Shown: positions 43,742-52,938, counted from the stretch's first letter. The stretch is 64,000 nucleotides of DNA from Streptosporangium pseudovulgare (GCF_014648055.1 NZ_BMQJ01000009.1:265745-329744); one strand, 5' to 3'. Notes: generated from the sequence alone by a model not told the origin. Translations and numbers: made by a program.

Positions 43742-45130
43742 TCAGGGGGCAGCCGGTCCGGTAGACCGGGCGACGGTCGTTCCCGTCTGGGCATTCGGCA
43801 CCGGTAGAACCGCTCTGACCCGCCACCCCTTCCCATCGCGGCCGGTGGTGAGCGTGCCTCCGAGCGCCTCGACCCGCTCGGCCAGGCTGATCAGGCCGGT
43901 ACCCCCGCCAGGCCGGTCTTTCCCCGTCAATGCCTGCGTGCGGTCGCGCCGACCGCCGCCCGCCTCTCCCCTTCGAACCGTGAGGACGCCCGTACCGGCC
44001 ACGCCGCCGTCGTCGACGACGGATACCTCCAATGCGGAATCGGCGGTGCGGGCGGCCGAGACGAGTACGCGGGTCGCCGAGGGCGCGTGTCTCCGTACGT
44101 TGGTCAGCGCCTCCAGCACCACGGCGTAGGCGGTGCTTTCGATCTCTCGCGGCAACGTTCCGGCCGTCTCGCCGGCCGGGTTCTCCGGCCGTTCGCCGTC
44201 CGGATCGCTCCTCGGATCGCGGTCCGGGTCATCATCCGGGTCACCGCTCCGATCATCGGCCGGTGCTTCGGGCCGATGAAGCTCGGCCGGGATCCCTCCC
44301 GTCGCGGAGAACCGGCCGACCAGGTCGGGCAGGTCCGCCAGGCCGTACATCCTGGTCGGGGGTGGCTCCGCCGCGGCCCGCTCGTCCGGGTCGCGCAGCG
44401 CGCTCACCATGTGGTCCATCGACGCGAGCGCCCGCAGCCCGGCCTCCTCGATGCGTACGGCGAGGGCCCGCGCCCGCTCCGGATCCTGGTCGGCGAGTTG
44501 CGCCGCCTGGGCCTCCAGCACGATGCCGGTGACCTCGTGGGCGACGAAGTCGTGCAGGTCCCGGGCCACGTCGAGCCGCTGGGCCCGGCGTGCCCGTGCC
44601 ACCGCGCGCACCCGCCGGTCATCCAGAGACCTGAGGTACAGCGCGATACCGGTCACCACCGCCACGGGGAAGAAGGACATGAGGCAGACGAGGACCGACG
44701 TCTCCACCGTCGGGTTGGGCATGCGCAACGTGAGGCGCAGGGGCAGTTCGAACGTGACCGCGACGCCCAGGGACGCCCCGATCACCGCCGCCTGCCATCC
44801 CGGCAGCCGCCGTACCACCCTCCCGAGGAGGAGCAGCAACGCGCACATCTCGACGGGAAGCCAGAGCCCGACGAACTGGTGCCGTCCCTGGTAGACGAGT
44901 GCGACGGCGAAGGAGACCACCGTGACCACGCCCGCCGCCCCGGCGAGCGTGATCCCCCGGTACGGCCAGCGCGACAGTGCGGCGGCCATGGCCAGTGTGG
45001 CCGAGCAGGCGACGACGAGCGCGCTCGGAGGCGCGAGTACGGCCGGGATCGGCACCATCACGACGACCATGGCGCACAGGAGGGCGCGGATCCGGCTTCG
45101 GGTCATGAACGTGAGCGTACGCAGCGCCAT
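43742..45130 (-). CDS. Sensor histidine kinase, NarL-partner (HisKA_3) type
   Basis: A 462-residue kinase with five or six N-terminal membrane helices, then the dimerisation segment RLDVARDLHDFVAHEVTGIV with the phospho-accepting His in RDLHDF, and an ATPase domain with N-box VVLEALTNVRRHA and G-box GGTGLISLAERVEALGG. A low-complexity Asp/Arg/Pro insertion (DDDPDRDPRSDPDGE) precedes the ATPase domain. It should pass phosphate to the regulator encoded 139 bp upstream in the same direction. Confidence 0.9.
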   Translation of the reverse strand: MALRTLTFMTRSRIRALLCAMVVVMVPIPAVLAPPSALVVACSATLAMAAALSRWPYRGITLAGAAGVVTVVSFAVALVYQGRHQFVGLWLPVEMCALLLLLGRVVRRLPGWQAAVIGASLGVAVTFELPLRLTLRMPNPTVETSVLVCLMSFFPVAVVTGIALYLRSLDDRRVRAVARARRAQRLDVARDLHDFVAHEVTGIVLEAQAAQLADQDPERARALAVRIEEAGLRALASMDHMVSALRDPDERAAAEPPPTRMYGLADLPDLVGRFSATGGIPAELHRPEAPADDRSGDPDDDPDRDPRSDPDGERPENPAGETAGTLPREIESTAYAVVLEALTNVRRHAPSATRVLVSAARTADSALEVSVVDDGGVAGTGVLTVRRGEAGGGRRDRTQALTGKDRPGGGTGLISLAERVEALGGTLTTGRDGKGWRVRAVLPVPNAQTGTTVARSTGPAAP

Positions 45131-45269
45131 GGACCGGCGTTGTCTTGGCGGGTCCGGATGTTCACCGTCCCGGCTGGGGCCTCCGGCCGTCCCCTATCGC
45201 ATGCCCACCGGTCTCGACGCTCCGCTTCGTCCTACAGGAGATGACAGGATTCGCGTATCCGGGGCCCTG

Positions 45270-45935
45270 TCACCGGGGACGGGCGTAGCCCATCTCCCAG
45301 GCGCGCACGGCGATGCCGACCCGGTTCCGCACGCCGAGTTTGCGCTGGACACTCGCCACATGGGTCTTGACGGTGCCCGGCGAGATGAACAGCTCAGCGG
45401 CGATGTCGGCGTTGGTCTTGCCCTCGGCCACCTGACCGGCGATCTCGATCTCCCGCTCGGTCAGCGGCTCGGTCAGCGGCTCGGTCAGCGGCCCCTGCCC
45501 CGGCCCGGGTCCGGTGACGTGCTTCAGCAGTCGCACCGTCACGGACGGGCTGATCAGGCTGTCCCCGGCCACAGCGGCCCGGACCGCCTCGATCAGGAGG
45601 GCGGGACCCGACCGTTTGAGCAGGAACCCGGACGCGCCGTGGCGCAGCGCCGGATAGACGTACTCGTCGAGGTCGAAGGTCGTCACAACGACGACACGGA
45701 CCGGGGCGGCCACGTCGGGACCGGCGAGCAGCCTGGTCACCTCCAACCCGTCCATTCTCGGCATGCGGATGTCGACGAGCGCCACGTCCGGCTGGAACCT
45801 CCGGGCCATCTCGACCGCGGTCACCCCGTCGGCGGCCTCGCAGACGACCGCGATGTCCGGCTGGCTCTCCAGGATGCGGCGCAGGCCGCGCCGCACCATC
45901 TCCTGGTCGTCGGCGATCAGGACACGTATGGTCAT
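45270..45935 (-). CDS. NarL/FixJ-type response regulator
   Basis: A 221-residue regulator: receiver domain with DDQ acidic pocket, phospho-acceptor Asp in VALVDIRMP, Thr in VVTTFD and Lys in GFLLKR; C-terminal LuxR HTH (EREIEIAGQVAEGKTNADIA, SPGTVKTHVASVQRKLGVR). The linker contains LTEPLTEPLTE, encoded by 12 bp tandem repeats, a likely site of length variation. GGAGG precedes the ATG. First gene of the regulator-kinase-lipoprotein-ABC group. Confidence 0.93.
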   Translation of the reverse strand: MTIRVLIADDQEMVRRGLRRILESQPDIAVVCEAADGVTAVEMARRFQPDVALVDIRMPRMDGLEVTRLLAGPDVAAPVRVVVVTTFDLDEYVYPALRHGASGFLLKRSGPALLIEAVRAAVAGDSLISPSVTVRLLKHVTGPGPGQGPLTEPLTEPLTEREIEIAGQVAEGKTNADIAAELFISPGTVKTHVASVQRKLGVRNRVGIAVRAWEMGYARPR

Positions 45936-46314
45936 CCGCCTATCCTCCCAGCCCTCTGCCTCCCGCCGCGCCGCCGTACCGGGCGGTGGGACACGCGCGA
46001 GCCGTGGCCTGCCCCGCACGCGTCGCGGTGAACGGCGCCCCGCCGCCCGGCCCTCCCTGACCCCGCTCGGGCGCAGCCTCCCGGGACCGGTGGCCGCCAC
46101 GTGCGGGCCTGGACCGAGGAGCCCTGGGAGGAACTCCTCGACGCGCGTGAGGCCGCTGCCGGGCAGCCCGGGTGACTCCGGCCCACGCCGTACGGCCGAC
46201 GGATTTCACACATGAGCATCAGACTCCGGGAGCACGCCCGGTCGGCGACCCCGTTATTGATCGTCATTCTGCGATAATGTCCGATCTTTACCTTTAGAGA
46301 AGATCAGAGGCTGT
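45936..46314. other. Intergenic region with AT-rich promoter at its right end
   Basis: The left 280 bp are GC-rich without convincing genes; a short biased frame near 46101-46173 may be debris. The right 70 bp (about 46245-46310) turn AT-rich and include TTATTGATC, GCGATAATG and AGAGAAGATCAGAGG, which probably supply the promoter and ribosome-binding site for the membrane protein at 46315. Confidence 0.4.
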
Positions 46315-46842
46315 ATGCCGTCAATCGTTATATCCATTGCAGATCATCCGTATCCGTTGATCCGCGGAGGTGGTCTCTTCCTCCTCTTCGTCGGCCTGGG
46401 CTTCCTAGGAAGCTGGGCGTTCAACAAGTACTGGATCCAGTTCCTCGTCGGCGGGTTCATCACGGGATTCACGGCGAGCGGCCTCAGCGCGCTGCTCCCG
46501 AGCCTCGGCACCCCGTCGTTCGCGCACATCGCCGGGCTTGTCGGCTCCTTCGTCATCGAGGCGGGCCTGATCTATCTGGTCCTCACGAAGAACAAGGACG
46601 CGGACGAGCGGACGCTGATCCTCAGCATCCTTTTCGTCGTCGGCCTGCACTTCCTGCCGATGGGTCTCGCCCACGGTCCGCTGATCACGATCCTGGGTGT
46701 CCTGACGGCGATCAACGCGTTCGTCGGACTGCGACTGGCGCGCCAGGTACCCACCCCCGTTTTCGGGGTCGTCGACGCGGCGCTCAAGCTCGGCTTCGGC
46801 GCCGTGATGCTCTTCGCCTACCCGGCCCTGACCTTCAGCTGA
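46315..46842 (+). CDS. Integral membrane protein, 175 aa
   Basis: Five or six hydrophobic segments: GGGLFLLFVGLGFLGSW, FLVGGFITGFTASGLSALL, HIAGLVGSFVIEAGLIYLVL, LILSILFVVGLHFLPMGLA, LITILGVLTAINAFVGL and a final LGFGAVMLFAYPAL. Conserved-looking polar residues include the HFLPMGLAHGP segment. No transport signature is recognised. Monocistronic with its own AT-rich promoter. Confidence 0.8.
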   Translation: MPSIVISIADHPYPLIRGGGLFLLFVGLGFLGSWAFNKYWIQFLVGGFITGFTASGLSALLPSLGTPSFAHIAGLVGSFVIEAGLIYLVLTKNKDADERTLILSILFVVGLHFLPMGLAHGPLITILGVLTAINAFVGLRLARQVPTPVFGVVDAALKLGFGAVMLFAYPALTFS

Positions 46843-46975
46843 CGTCGTCCGCGGGTACGGGGATCCCGGCCATGACGGGTGCGTGCGGCAGGCGGGGTTC
46901 CCCTGCGAACACGTCACCGGTGGCGGAGAGGGACCGGACGCCCTCGGCCGAGGAGGTGATGGCCGTCACCTCCCG
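46835..46975 (-). pseudogene. Possible gene remnant downstream of TetR gene
   Basis: A minus-strand frame (VTAITSSAEGVRSLSATGDV, FAGEPRLPHAPVMAG, IPVPADDVS) has marked third-position GC bias and overlaps the end of the membrane gene. It looks like the last ~45 residues of a protein whose body is missing. I do not recognise the family. Confidence 0.25.
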
Positions 46976-47021
46976 CCACCCGCCGCCGGACCTCGCCCGC
47001 GTTCTCGCCGAGCCCGAGGAA

Positions 47022-47654
47022 TCAGTCGGCCGTTCGGGGTCCGCGGCCGTACTCCATTCCGCGCAATATGGCGGCCAGGCCGTCATCGAACTCGGCCTCG
47101 GCGTCGACGCCGCGAGCCTCCCGGGCGGTCTCGGCCATGAGGGGGAACTCCGGCAGGTCGGCGATGACGCTCGTACCGGGGCCGGCCAGCGGGCCGAGGT
47201 GGTCGAACTGGAGCGCTCCGATGACGTAGGCGAGCAGGCAGCGCAGCGCGACCACCCGCCGAGACCCGTCGAGGCCCGCCTCCTTGAGGATTCCGACGAG
47301 CGTCTCCGACCATCCCAGCAGTCGCTCGGACCGGTGCCGGTGGGCGACGATCAGGGGAATCACCAACGGATGCGTCCCCACGGCGCCGCGCAGCCGTCGG
47401 ACCATGGCGGTCGCCCGGTCGGTCCAGGGCGCGGAGGGATCGGGCGGGGCGGTGTCCACCTGGGACAGGACCAGGTCGACGACGAGTTGCTCCAGCTCGG
47501 CGCGGTCGGTGACGTACCGGTAGAGACCCATGGTGCTCATGCCGACCTCTTTGGCGACGGTGCGCATCGTGAGGCCGGCGAGACCGTCGCGGTCGATGGC
47601 GGCGAGCGCGGCGGTGGCCAACGTGGTCGGAGTGAGCGAGCGGGGACGAGGCAT
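47022..47654 (-). CDS. TetR-family repressor
   Basis: A 210-residue repressor with HTH LTMRTVAKEVGMSTMGLYRYV followed by TDRAELEQLVVDLVLSQV, and a C-terminal helical domain of the TetR_C type (HPLVIPLIVAHRHRSERLLG). It is divergent from the peroxiredoxin-like gene; the 71 bp between contain a near-perfect inverted repeat. Presumably autoregulated and controlling that gene. Ligand unknown. Confidence 0.9.
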   Translation of the reverse strand: MPRPRSLTPTTLATAALAAIDRDGLAGLTMRTVAKEVGMSTMGLYRYVTDRAELEQLVVDLVLSQVDTAPPDPSAPWTDRATAMVRRLRGAVGTHPLVIPLIVAHRHRSERLLGWSETLVGILKEAGLDGSRRVVALRCLLAYVIGALQFDHLGPLAGPGTSVIADLPEFPLMAETAREARGVDAEAEFDDGLAAILRGMEYGRGPRTAD

Positions 47655-47665
47655 GACGCTTGACA

Positions 47666-47707
47666 GCGTACGACATACGCTTATCCTCGTAGGCGTATGC
47701 CGTACGC
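47666..47707. promoter_or_regulatory. TetR operator, 15+12+15 inverted repeat
   Basis: GCGTACGACATACGC (47666-47680) and GCGTATGCCGTACGC (47693-47707) are inverted copies with one mismatch. Each arm is itself a dyad (GCGTA...TACGC), so the site could hold two repressor dimers. It lies between the divergent TetR and peroxiredoxin-like genes, 12 and 18 bp from their starts. Confidence 0.75.
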
Positions 47708-47725
47708 CAACAAGCGGGAAGGCCC

Positions 47726-48319
47726 ATGAGCACGTTCACCCATCCCCGGACCGTCAGCTCTCGCGTGCTGACTCCCGTCAACCAGCCGCCGCTTGCCGTC
47801 CCCGTCCCTGACCGGCTGGTCCACCTGCAGTTCCGGCGGTTCGCCGGCTGCCCGGTCTGCAATCTGCACCTGCGCTCGGTGGCGCGGCGGCACGACGAGA
47901 TCGAGGCGGCCGGCATCCGCGAGATCGTGGTGTTCCACTCGCCGGCGGACGAGCTGGCACGGCACGCCGAAGGACTGCCGTTCGCCATGGTCGCCGATCC
48001 CGACCAGCGGCTCTACAGGGAGTTCGGCGTGGAGCCGTCCACTCGCGCACTGCTCGACCCACGCGTGTGGCCGGCGATCGTCCGCGGCGTCGCGGTGAGC
48101 CTGTGGCGGATGCTCCGGGGACTGGACCGCGCGCCGGCGGCCGTCCCGCATGGCGGGCGGTTCGGCCTTCCCGGCGACTTCCTGATCGCCGGTGACGGCC
48201 GGGTGCTGGCCGCCAAGCTCGGCAGCCACGCCTACGACCAGTGGTCGGTCGATGAGCTGCTCGCGCTCGCCGCCCGCGCTCCCCGGTCCAGGCCGGAGGC
48301 CGACGTCACCGGCCGTTGA
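47726..48319 (+). CDS. Peroxiredoxin/AhpC-TSA-like thioredoxin-fold protein
   Basis: A 197-residue thioredoxin-fold protein. The redox site is FAGCPVCNLHLRSVARRHDEI (CxxC), followed by VVFHSPADELARHAEGLPF, VADPDQRLYREFGVE and GLPGDFLIAGDGRVLAAKLG, the usual strand order of the AhpC/TSA family. A two-Cys thiol-disulphide or peroxide role is likely. It is under control of the divergent TetR protein, so it may answer to an electrophile or oxidant rather than be constitutive. Confidence 0.85.
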   Translation: MSTFTHPRTVSSRVLTPVNQPPLAVPVPDRLVHLQFRRFAGCPVCNLHLRSVARRHDEIEAAGIREIVVFHSPADELARHAEGLPFAMVADPDQRLYREFGVEPSTRALLDPRVWPAIVRGVAVSLWRMLRGLDRAPAAVPHGGRFGLPGDFLIAGDGRVLAAKLGSHAYDQWSVDELLALAARAPRSRPEADVTGR

Positions 48320-48394
48320 GACGGGGCGCGCAGTTCCGTAGCGGCGGCAGGCCGTGGCGCGTCACGTGTGGGACGCCCCCGGTGAGGGCGCCGC

Positions 48395-49381
48395 TCAGAA
48401 GGAGATGACGACCTTGCCGGGGACGTGGCCCTCCTCCAGGTGACCGATCGCCCTGGGGATCTCCTCGAAGGGGTAGTGACGGTCGATGACCGAGACCACT
48501 CGTTTGTCGTTCAGGAACTCGCTCAGCGTCTGCAGGTTCTGTTTGGGGCTGGGGCACTTGAGGGCGTCGGCCACCGATATCCGCCGGCCGGCGAAGGGGG
48601 ACGACGCCAGGGCGGAGAGCACATGGCCCATGGGTTGTATCCAGCGGCCGGGCGGGCCTCCGACCACCACGTAGGTCCCCTTGGGGTGCAGGGTGCGGCG
48701 GGAGACGGAGACCGGCCGGCTTCCGGCGATGTCCACGAACAGGTCGTAGCGCCGGGTCTCGCGGGTGAAGTCCTGGGTGGTGTAGTCGATGACCCTGGTC
48801 GCGCCGAGGGAGTGGACCAGGTCCACGTTCCGGGCGCTGCAGACGCCGGTGACCTCGGCGCCGAGGGCGCGGGCGAGTTGCACGGCGAACGTGCCGACCC
48901 CACCGGACGCACCGTTGATGAGCACACGCTGGCCGGGCAGGATATGACCCTCGTCGCGCAGGGCGAGGAGGGCGGTGTTGGCGGCCATGGGAACCGCGGC
49001 GGCCTCCTCGTACGAGAGGTTCTCCGGCTTCGGGGCGAGGTCGGATTCGCGGACGCAGACATACTCGGCGAAGCCGCCACCGCTGATGACGGCGAAGACG
49101 TCGTCGCCGGGGCGGAATTCCGTGACGTTCTTCCCGACGGATTCGACCTGGCCGGAGATGTCGGCGCCCAGGATGGTGATCTTGGGGGTGCGGAGCGCGA
49201 GACCGCCGGGCATCAGGCGGGCCAGGTACGGCTCGCCGCGCATGTTGTGCCAGTCGTACGGATTGACGGAGCCGGCACGTACCCGGACCAGGACCTCGTC
49301 GTCGCGAGGAACGGGGACGGGGATCTCGGTGAGCGTCAGGACATCGGGGGGCCCGTACGAGCGTGAGACGAACGCCTTCAT
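48395..49381 (-). CDS. NADPH-dependent MDR oxidoreductase (quinone reductase-like)
   Basis: A 328-residue zinc-free medium-chain dehydrogenase. The N-terminal GroES-like domain has VRVRAGSVNPYDWHNMRGE; the Rossmann domain has LINGASGGVGTFAVQLARALG (nucleotide-binding GASGGVG). The structural and catalytic zinc Cys are absent. The second ATG (49381) is preferred because GGGAG sits six bases before it. Typical substrates are quinones or enones; the specific one is unknown. Confidence 0.9.
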   Translation of the reverse strand: MKAFVSRSYGPPDVLTLTEIPVPVPRDDEVLVRVRAGSVNPYDWHNMRGEPYLARLMPGGLALRTPKITILGADISGQVESVGKNVTEFRPGDDVFAVISGGGFAEYVCVRESDLAPKPENLSYEEAAAVPMAANTALLALRDEGHILPGQRVLINGASGGVGTFAVQLARALGAEVTGVCSARNVDLVHSLGATRVIDYTTQDFTRETRRYDLFVDIAGSRPVSVSRRTLHPKGTYVVVGGPPGRWIQPMGHVLSALASSPFAGRRISVADALKCPSPKQNLQTLSEFLNDKRVVSVIDRHYPFEEIPRAIGHLEEGHVPGKVVISF

Positions 49382-49507
49382 CGCCATCTCCCTGTGCGAG
49401 TCAATGTGGAGGCAGTTGAAAGGCTAAGAAATGCGGCCGGACCAGCGAATCAGCCGAAAGTACGCCTGATCGCTGGATGATCGGCTGAGCTGGATCGGGC
49501 CGTTCGT

Positions 49508-50218
49508 GTGATGAACAGACACGGGCGAAGAAGTCACGATCCCCTCATGACCGAAAGCAGTGTGAGGGGCGCCAGGCCCCGGAAGGTACAGCCCGGCGGA
49601 CGGGGCACCCGAATCCCCGGATGGATGGGGCCCACCGGCCTGATCATGCTCAGCGTGATTCCGGTGGTCGCCGGTGCGCTGCGTTTGGGGGAACTGGCAG
49701 GTGGCGCGACGGTCACCCCCGCCAACGCGCGATTCTTCGCGACACCGCTACCCGTGGTGTTACACATCATCGGAGCGTCGCTCTACGGCATAGTGGGCGC
49801 TTTCCAGTTCGCGAAGAGGTTCCGTCGCCGGAGGCCGGCCTGGCATCGCATGGCAGGACGGGTTCTCGTCGTATGCGGACTTGTCACCGCACTCTCCGGC
49901 CTGTGGATGACCGTGTTCTATCCTCGCCCGGAAGGCGACGGCGATCTCCTCGCGGTGTTCCGGCTCGTGTTCGGCACGGCGATGGCGGTCTCCCTCGTGC
50001 TCGGCTTCGCCGCCGTCCGGCGGAGGGATTTCCGCCGCCACCACGACTGGATGATCCGCGCCTACGCGATCGGCGTGGCCGCGGGCACCCAGGCGTTCAC
50101 CCAGCTCCCCTGGATGCTCCTCGTCGGCCCCCTCGGCGAGATCCCCAGAGCCCTGCTCGTGGCCGCCGGATGGATCATCAATCTCGCCGTGGCCGAGTGG
50201 ATCATCCGCAGACCCTAG
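49508..50218 (+). CDS. DUF2306-type membrane protein
   Basis: A 236-residue protein with about six helices and the DUF2306 pattern WMGPTGLIMLSVIPVVAGALRLGEL, FQFAKRFRRRRPAWHRMAGRVLV and RRRDFRRHHDWMIRAYA. The His and Arg residues between helices are conserved features of the family, suspected of binding haem or quinone but without proven role. The start could also be 49547 (MTESSVRG). Its last four bases overlap the convergent response regulator gene. Confidence 0.75.
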   Translation: MMNRHGRRSHDPLMTESSVRGARPRKVQPGGRGTRIPGWMGPTGLIMLSVIPVVAGALRLGELAGGATVTPANARFFATPLPVVLHIIGASLYGIVGAFQFAKRFRRRRPAWHRMAGRVLVVCGLVTALSGLWMTVFYPRPEGDGDLLAVFRLVFGTAMAVSLVLGFAAVRRRDFRRHHDWMIRAYAIGVAAGTQAFTQLPWMLLVGPLGEIPRALLVAAGWIINLAVAEWIIRRP

Positions 50219-50871
50219 CTCCTGATCCGACGGGTCTCGTACGCCCACATGGCGATCTCCACCCGGTTCCGGGCGCCGAGCTTGGCCATCAGGCTGGCGA
50301 TATGGGTCTTGACGGTGCTGAGTGAGATGTGAAGTTCGTCAGCGATCTCACTGTTGGTACGCCCCCGGGCCACCGTGACGAGAATCTGCTCCTCACGCTC
50401 GGTGAGCGCCTCGATGGGACGGACCGGCGGCGCGGCGGGCCCGGCGTGCGCGAAGGCGGTGAGCAGGCGGGCGGTGACGCTCGGAGCGATGAGGGCGTCA
50501 CCGGCCGCCGCGGCGTGAACGGCCTGGGAGAGCAGCTCGGCGCCGGCGTTCTTCAGCAGGAACCCCCGGGCTCCCGCGCGCAGCGCCGCGTAGACGTACT
50601 CGTCGAGATCGAAGGTGGTGATGACCACGACGGCGAGTGGGTCGTCGACGGTGGGCCCGGCGAGCATCCGGGTGGCCTCGATGCCATTGAGCACGGGCAT
50701 CCGGATGTCGAAAAGGCACACGTCCGGTCGGAACCGCCGGGCGAGTTCGACCGCCCGCCGCCCGTCGGGAGCCTCGCCGACCACCTCGATCCCCGGCTGC
50801 GCATCGAGGATCATCACCAGTCCGGTACGGACGATCTCCTGGTCATCGGCGACCAGCACCCGGATGCTCAT
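50215..50871 (-). CDS. NarL/FixJ-type response regulator
   Basis: A 218-residue regulator: MSIRVLVADDQEIVRTGL, phospho-Asp in VCLFDIRMPVLNG, TTFD and GFLLKNAG, then LuxR HTH with LTEREEQILVTVARGRTNSE and SLSTVKTHIASLMAKLGARN. Start overlaps the stop of the histidine kinase gene by four bases, so the pair is translationally coupled. No other target gene is suggested by context except the convergent DUF2306 gene. Confidence 0.93.
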   Translation of the reverse strand: MSIRVLVADDQEIVRTGLVMILDAQPGIEVVGEAPDGRRAVELARRFRPDVCLFDIRMPVLNGIEATRMLAGPTVDDPLAVVVITTFDLDEYVYAALRAGARGFLLKNAGAELLSQAVHAAAAGDALIAPSVTARLLTAFAHAGPAAPPVRPIEALTEREEQILVTVARGRTNSEIADELHISLSTVKTHIASLMAKLGARNRVEIAMWAYETRRIRS

Positions 50872-52001
50872 CCGGCCACTCCGGTACGCGGCAGCACGGC
50901 GGTGACACTCCATCCCCGGTCGGGATCGGGGCCCGCCACACAGGTGCCCCCGAGAAGATCAGCCCGTTCGATCATGCCGATGATCCCGTAACCGGGTGTC
51001 CCCGTGGGGCGAACGGGATCACCGTCATCGCTCACGCGCAGACGGACCGACGTGTCGTCGGCACTGACCCGGACCAGGACGCGAGTGGCGTGCCGCGCGT
51101 GGCGCCGGGCATTGGTGACCGACTCCTGGGCGAGGCGGTAGATCGCGGCCTCGACGGAAGGGGAGAGACCGACGGTGTCGCCCTCGACCGCCACCTGGAC
51201 GGACGGGCCGGATCGTCCCGGGCTTTCGAGCTGGGAGAGATCGGCGATGCTCCGCCCAGGCGCCAGGTCCGCGGGCGTGTTCCGGCGGAGGACGTGAACC
51301 ATGGCGCGCATCTCGGCGAGCGCCTGGGCCGCCTCGGCCTCGATCACCCGCAACGCCTCGGTGGCGGCGTCCGGCCGCGACGCCGCCGTCGCCAGCCCCG
51401 CCTGCGCCCGGATCGCCATCGCCGAGACGTGATGGGCGACGGTGTCATGCAGATCTCGGGCCAGTTGCTCGCGTTCGAGCAGTTTGACCTGGTCAAGCTC
51501 CCGCATCCGCGCCCTCGTCCGATACCGGAACGCCGTTCCCACGGCGATCACCGAGAGCACGACGGCGAAGGCGGCGGCGGTGTCGGCGGGACCGGGATAG
51601 TCCACGACCACGGAGAACGTGGCTTTGACGAGAATGATCGCCAACCCGATGATCGCCTCTCGCCCCGACCCCCACCGGAACAGCGCATAGGGCAGGAGAA
51701 GCAGATAGATCATGGTGTTGGACTCAGGCGAGTCACCGCCCGTCAGCACCTGGGCCACACCCGACGCGCCGAACGCGATCGCGACCATCAGCAGCGGCCG
51801 GGTACGGCGCCACAACAAGGTGGGCACCAACCCGACCGCGAGGCTCACCGAGATGACCCGTGAGGGCATGTCCGGCCGCACCACTCCTTCGAGCAGCGCG
51901 ACCGGCAGCAGCACCCCTACGAGCACCCAGTCTCGCCACACCCGCCGTGGCGCGTCGGGGGAACGGGGCTCGTACCACACGGAGCGAATAAGGCCGTGCA
52001 C
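50868..52001 (-). CDS. Sensor histidine kinase (HisKA_3 type)
   Basis: About 377 residues with five predicted membrane helices in the first 170, then LLEREQLARDLHDTVAHHVS containing the phospho-accepting His, N-box AQESVTNARRHARHAT and G-box TPGYGIIGMIERADLLGG. The start is uncertain: GTG at 52001 is used here, a TTG at 52031 is possible, and neither has a clear ribosome-binding site. Pairs with the coupled NarL-type regulator. Confidence 0.88.
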   Translation of the reverse strand: MHGLIRSVWYEPRSPDAPRRVWRDWVLVGVLLPVALLEGVVRPDMPSRVISVSLAVGLVPTLLWRRTRPLLMVAIAFGASGVAQVLTGGDSPESNTMIYLLLLPYALFRWGSGREAIIGLAIILVKATFSVVVDYPGPADTAAAFAVVLSVIAVGTAFRYRTRARMRELDQVKLLEREQLARDLHDTVAHHVSAMAIRAQAGLATAASRPDAATEALRVIEAEAAQALAEMRAMVHVLRRNTPADLAPGRSIADLSQLESPGRSGPSVQVAVEGDTVGLSPSVEAAIYRLAQESVTNARRHARHATRVLVRVSADDTSVRLRVSDDGDPVRPTGTPGYGIIGMIERADLLGGTCVAGPDPDRGWSVTAVLPRTGVAG

Positions 52002-52177
52002 GAAGTCATGGTACGGGAGCCCCCACCACAAACAATCAGCCCAAAGTACGAGACATTTCGCTCACCAGATCAGATCCTTCCGCTTCCCACCCGCGATCGA
52101 CATACCGGATTCACCGCTGCCTCCGACGAGGCCCTCACCTGGCCCGCCGGTGTCCGCTCCCCGCGATCCCCCGGCTG

Positions 52178-52498
52178 TCACGCGCCAGGAGCCCGGTATG
52201 CCACCTCCATCCGCGCGGCATCGTCGACCTCCTCCGGCGTCAGCAGAACAGCCGTCTTCGTTCGTACCGCCCCGGACGCCGATATCGTGAAACCCACAGC
52301 GGCCGAAGCCACATTGCTCGGCAGGTCGACGATCACGTACGTGTCCGTCTCGCCGAACGCGAAGTACATCTGCTCGACCCGGCCGCCGACGCTTTCCGCC
52401 ATGCGCTCCACCGCTTGCCGGCGCCCGGTACCGCCATCTCGCAACACTCCTTTGAGGCCGTCCGCGGTGTAGGTCGCCTGAATTAGGTACTTGGGCAT
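52178..52498 (-). CDS. GYD domain-containing protein
   Basis: A 106-residue ferredoxin-like alpha-beta protein: MPKYLIQATYTADGLKGVLRDGG, VERMAESVGGRVEQMYFAFGETDTYVIVDLPSNV and LLTPEEVDDAAR, read in pieces. The FGETD(T)YVI segment is the GYD motif region. Members are small dimeric proteins of unknown role. Last core-type gene before the accessory island. Confidence 0.85.
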   Translation of the reverse strand: MPKYLIQATYTADGLKGVLRDGGTGRRQAVERMAESVGGRVEQMYFAFGETDTYVIVDLPSNVASAAVGFTISASGAVRTKTAVLLTPEEVDDAARMEVAYRAPGA

Positions 52499-52608
52499 GG
52501 TCCGCCCCTCTTCTCATGCCGCACCCTGCGCTGGGGCGGCCATTGCGGTCACGGAGTCGAAATTCTCGACTTAGAGTGACGGTAACCCCACCCGCTGTAC
52601 TGGTTTTC

Positions 52609-52740
52609 ATGCCGCAGTCTTACGCCGCGGCGGAGCGGGCCGGACACAGCGTCGACGCGCTCCTACGGGTCCACGCCAAGTGCCTCGACGGGCACAAGGA
52701 CGCGGCGGACAAGCGGATCGATGACGCGCTGACCGCCTGA
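52609..52740 (+). pseudogene. Tyrosine integrase 3' remnant, copy 1
   Basis: The frame AERAGHSVDALLRVHAKCLD-GHKDAADKRIDDALTA is the C-terminus of an actinomycete phage/ICE-type tyrosine recombinase. The catalytic Tyr expected in RVYAKC is His here, and the whole catalytic core upstream is missing. The 3' flank GGCGCATGCCGTACG is shared with copy 2 at 55970, showing that both derive from one ancestor. Confidence 0.7.
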
Positions 52741-52938
52741 GGCGCATGCCGTACGGCCAGACCCCCGGACCCCCGGGGTTCTTCGGCGAGCATGCGGCCT
52801 TGACGGCCGGTCCCGGCCGGCACCGGTTCCGGCTGATCCGTCACACCGATTCCTCACCCGATTTCCCAGCTCACGCTGGTTCCGGGCGGCTATGGTGCGC
52901 CGTACCCGATTTGATCTAGATAGCAGGAGCGCACGGCG

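Noticed and set aside
46101..46173. A short biased plus frame ending in LLDAREAAAGQPG
   Set aside because: Too short and without upstream coding sequence; likely debris or chance.
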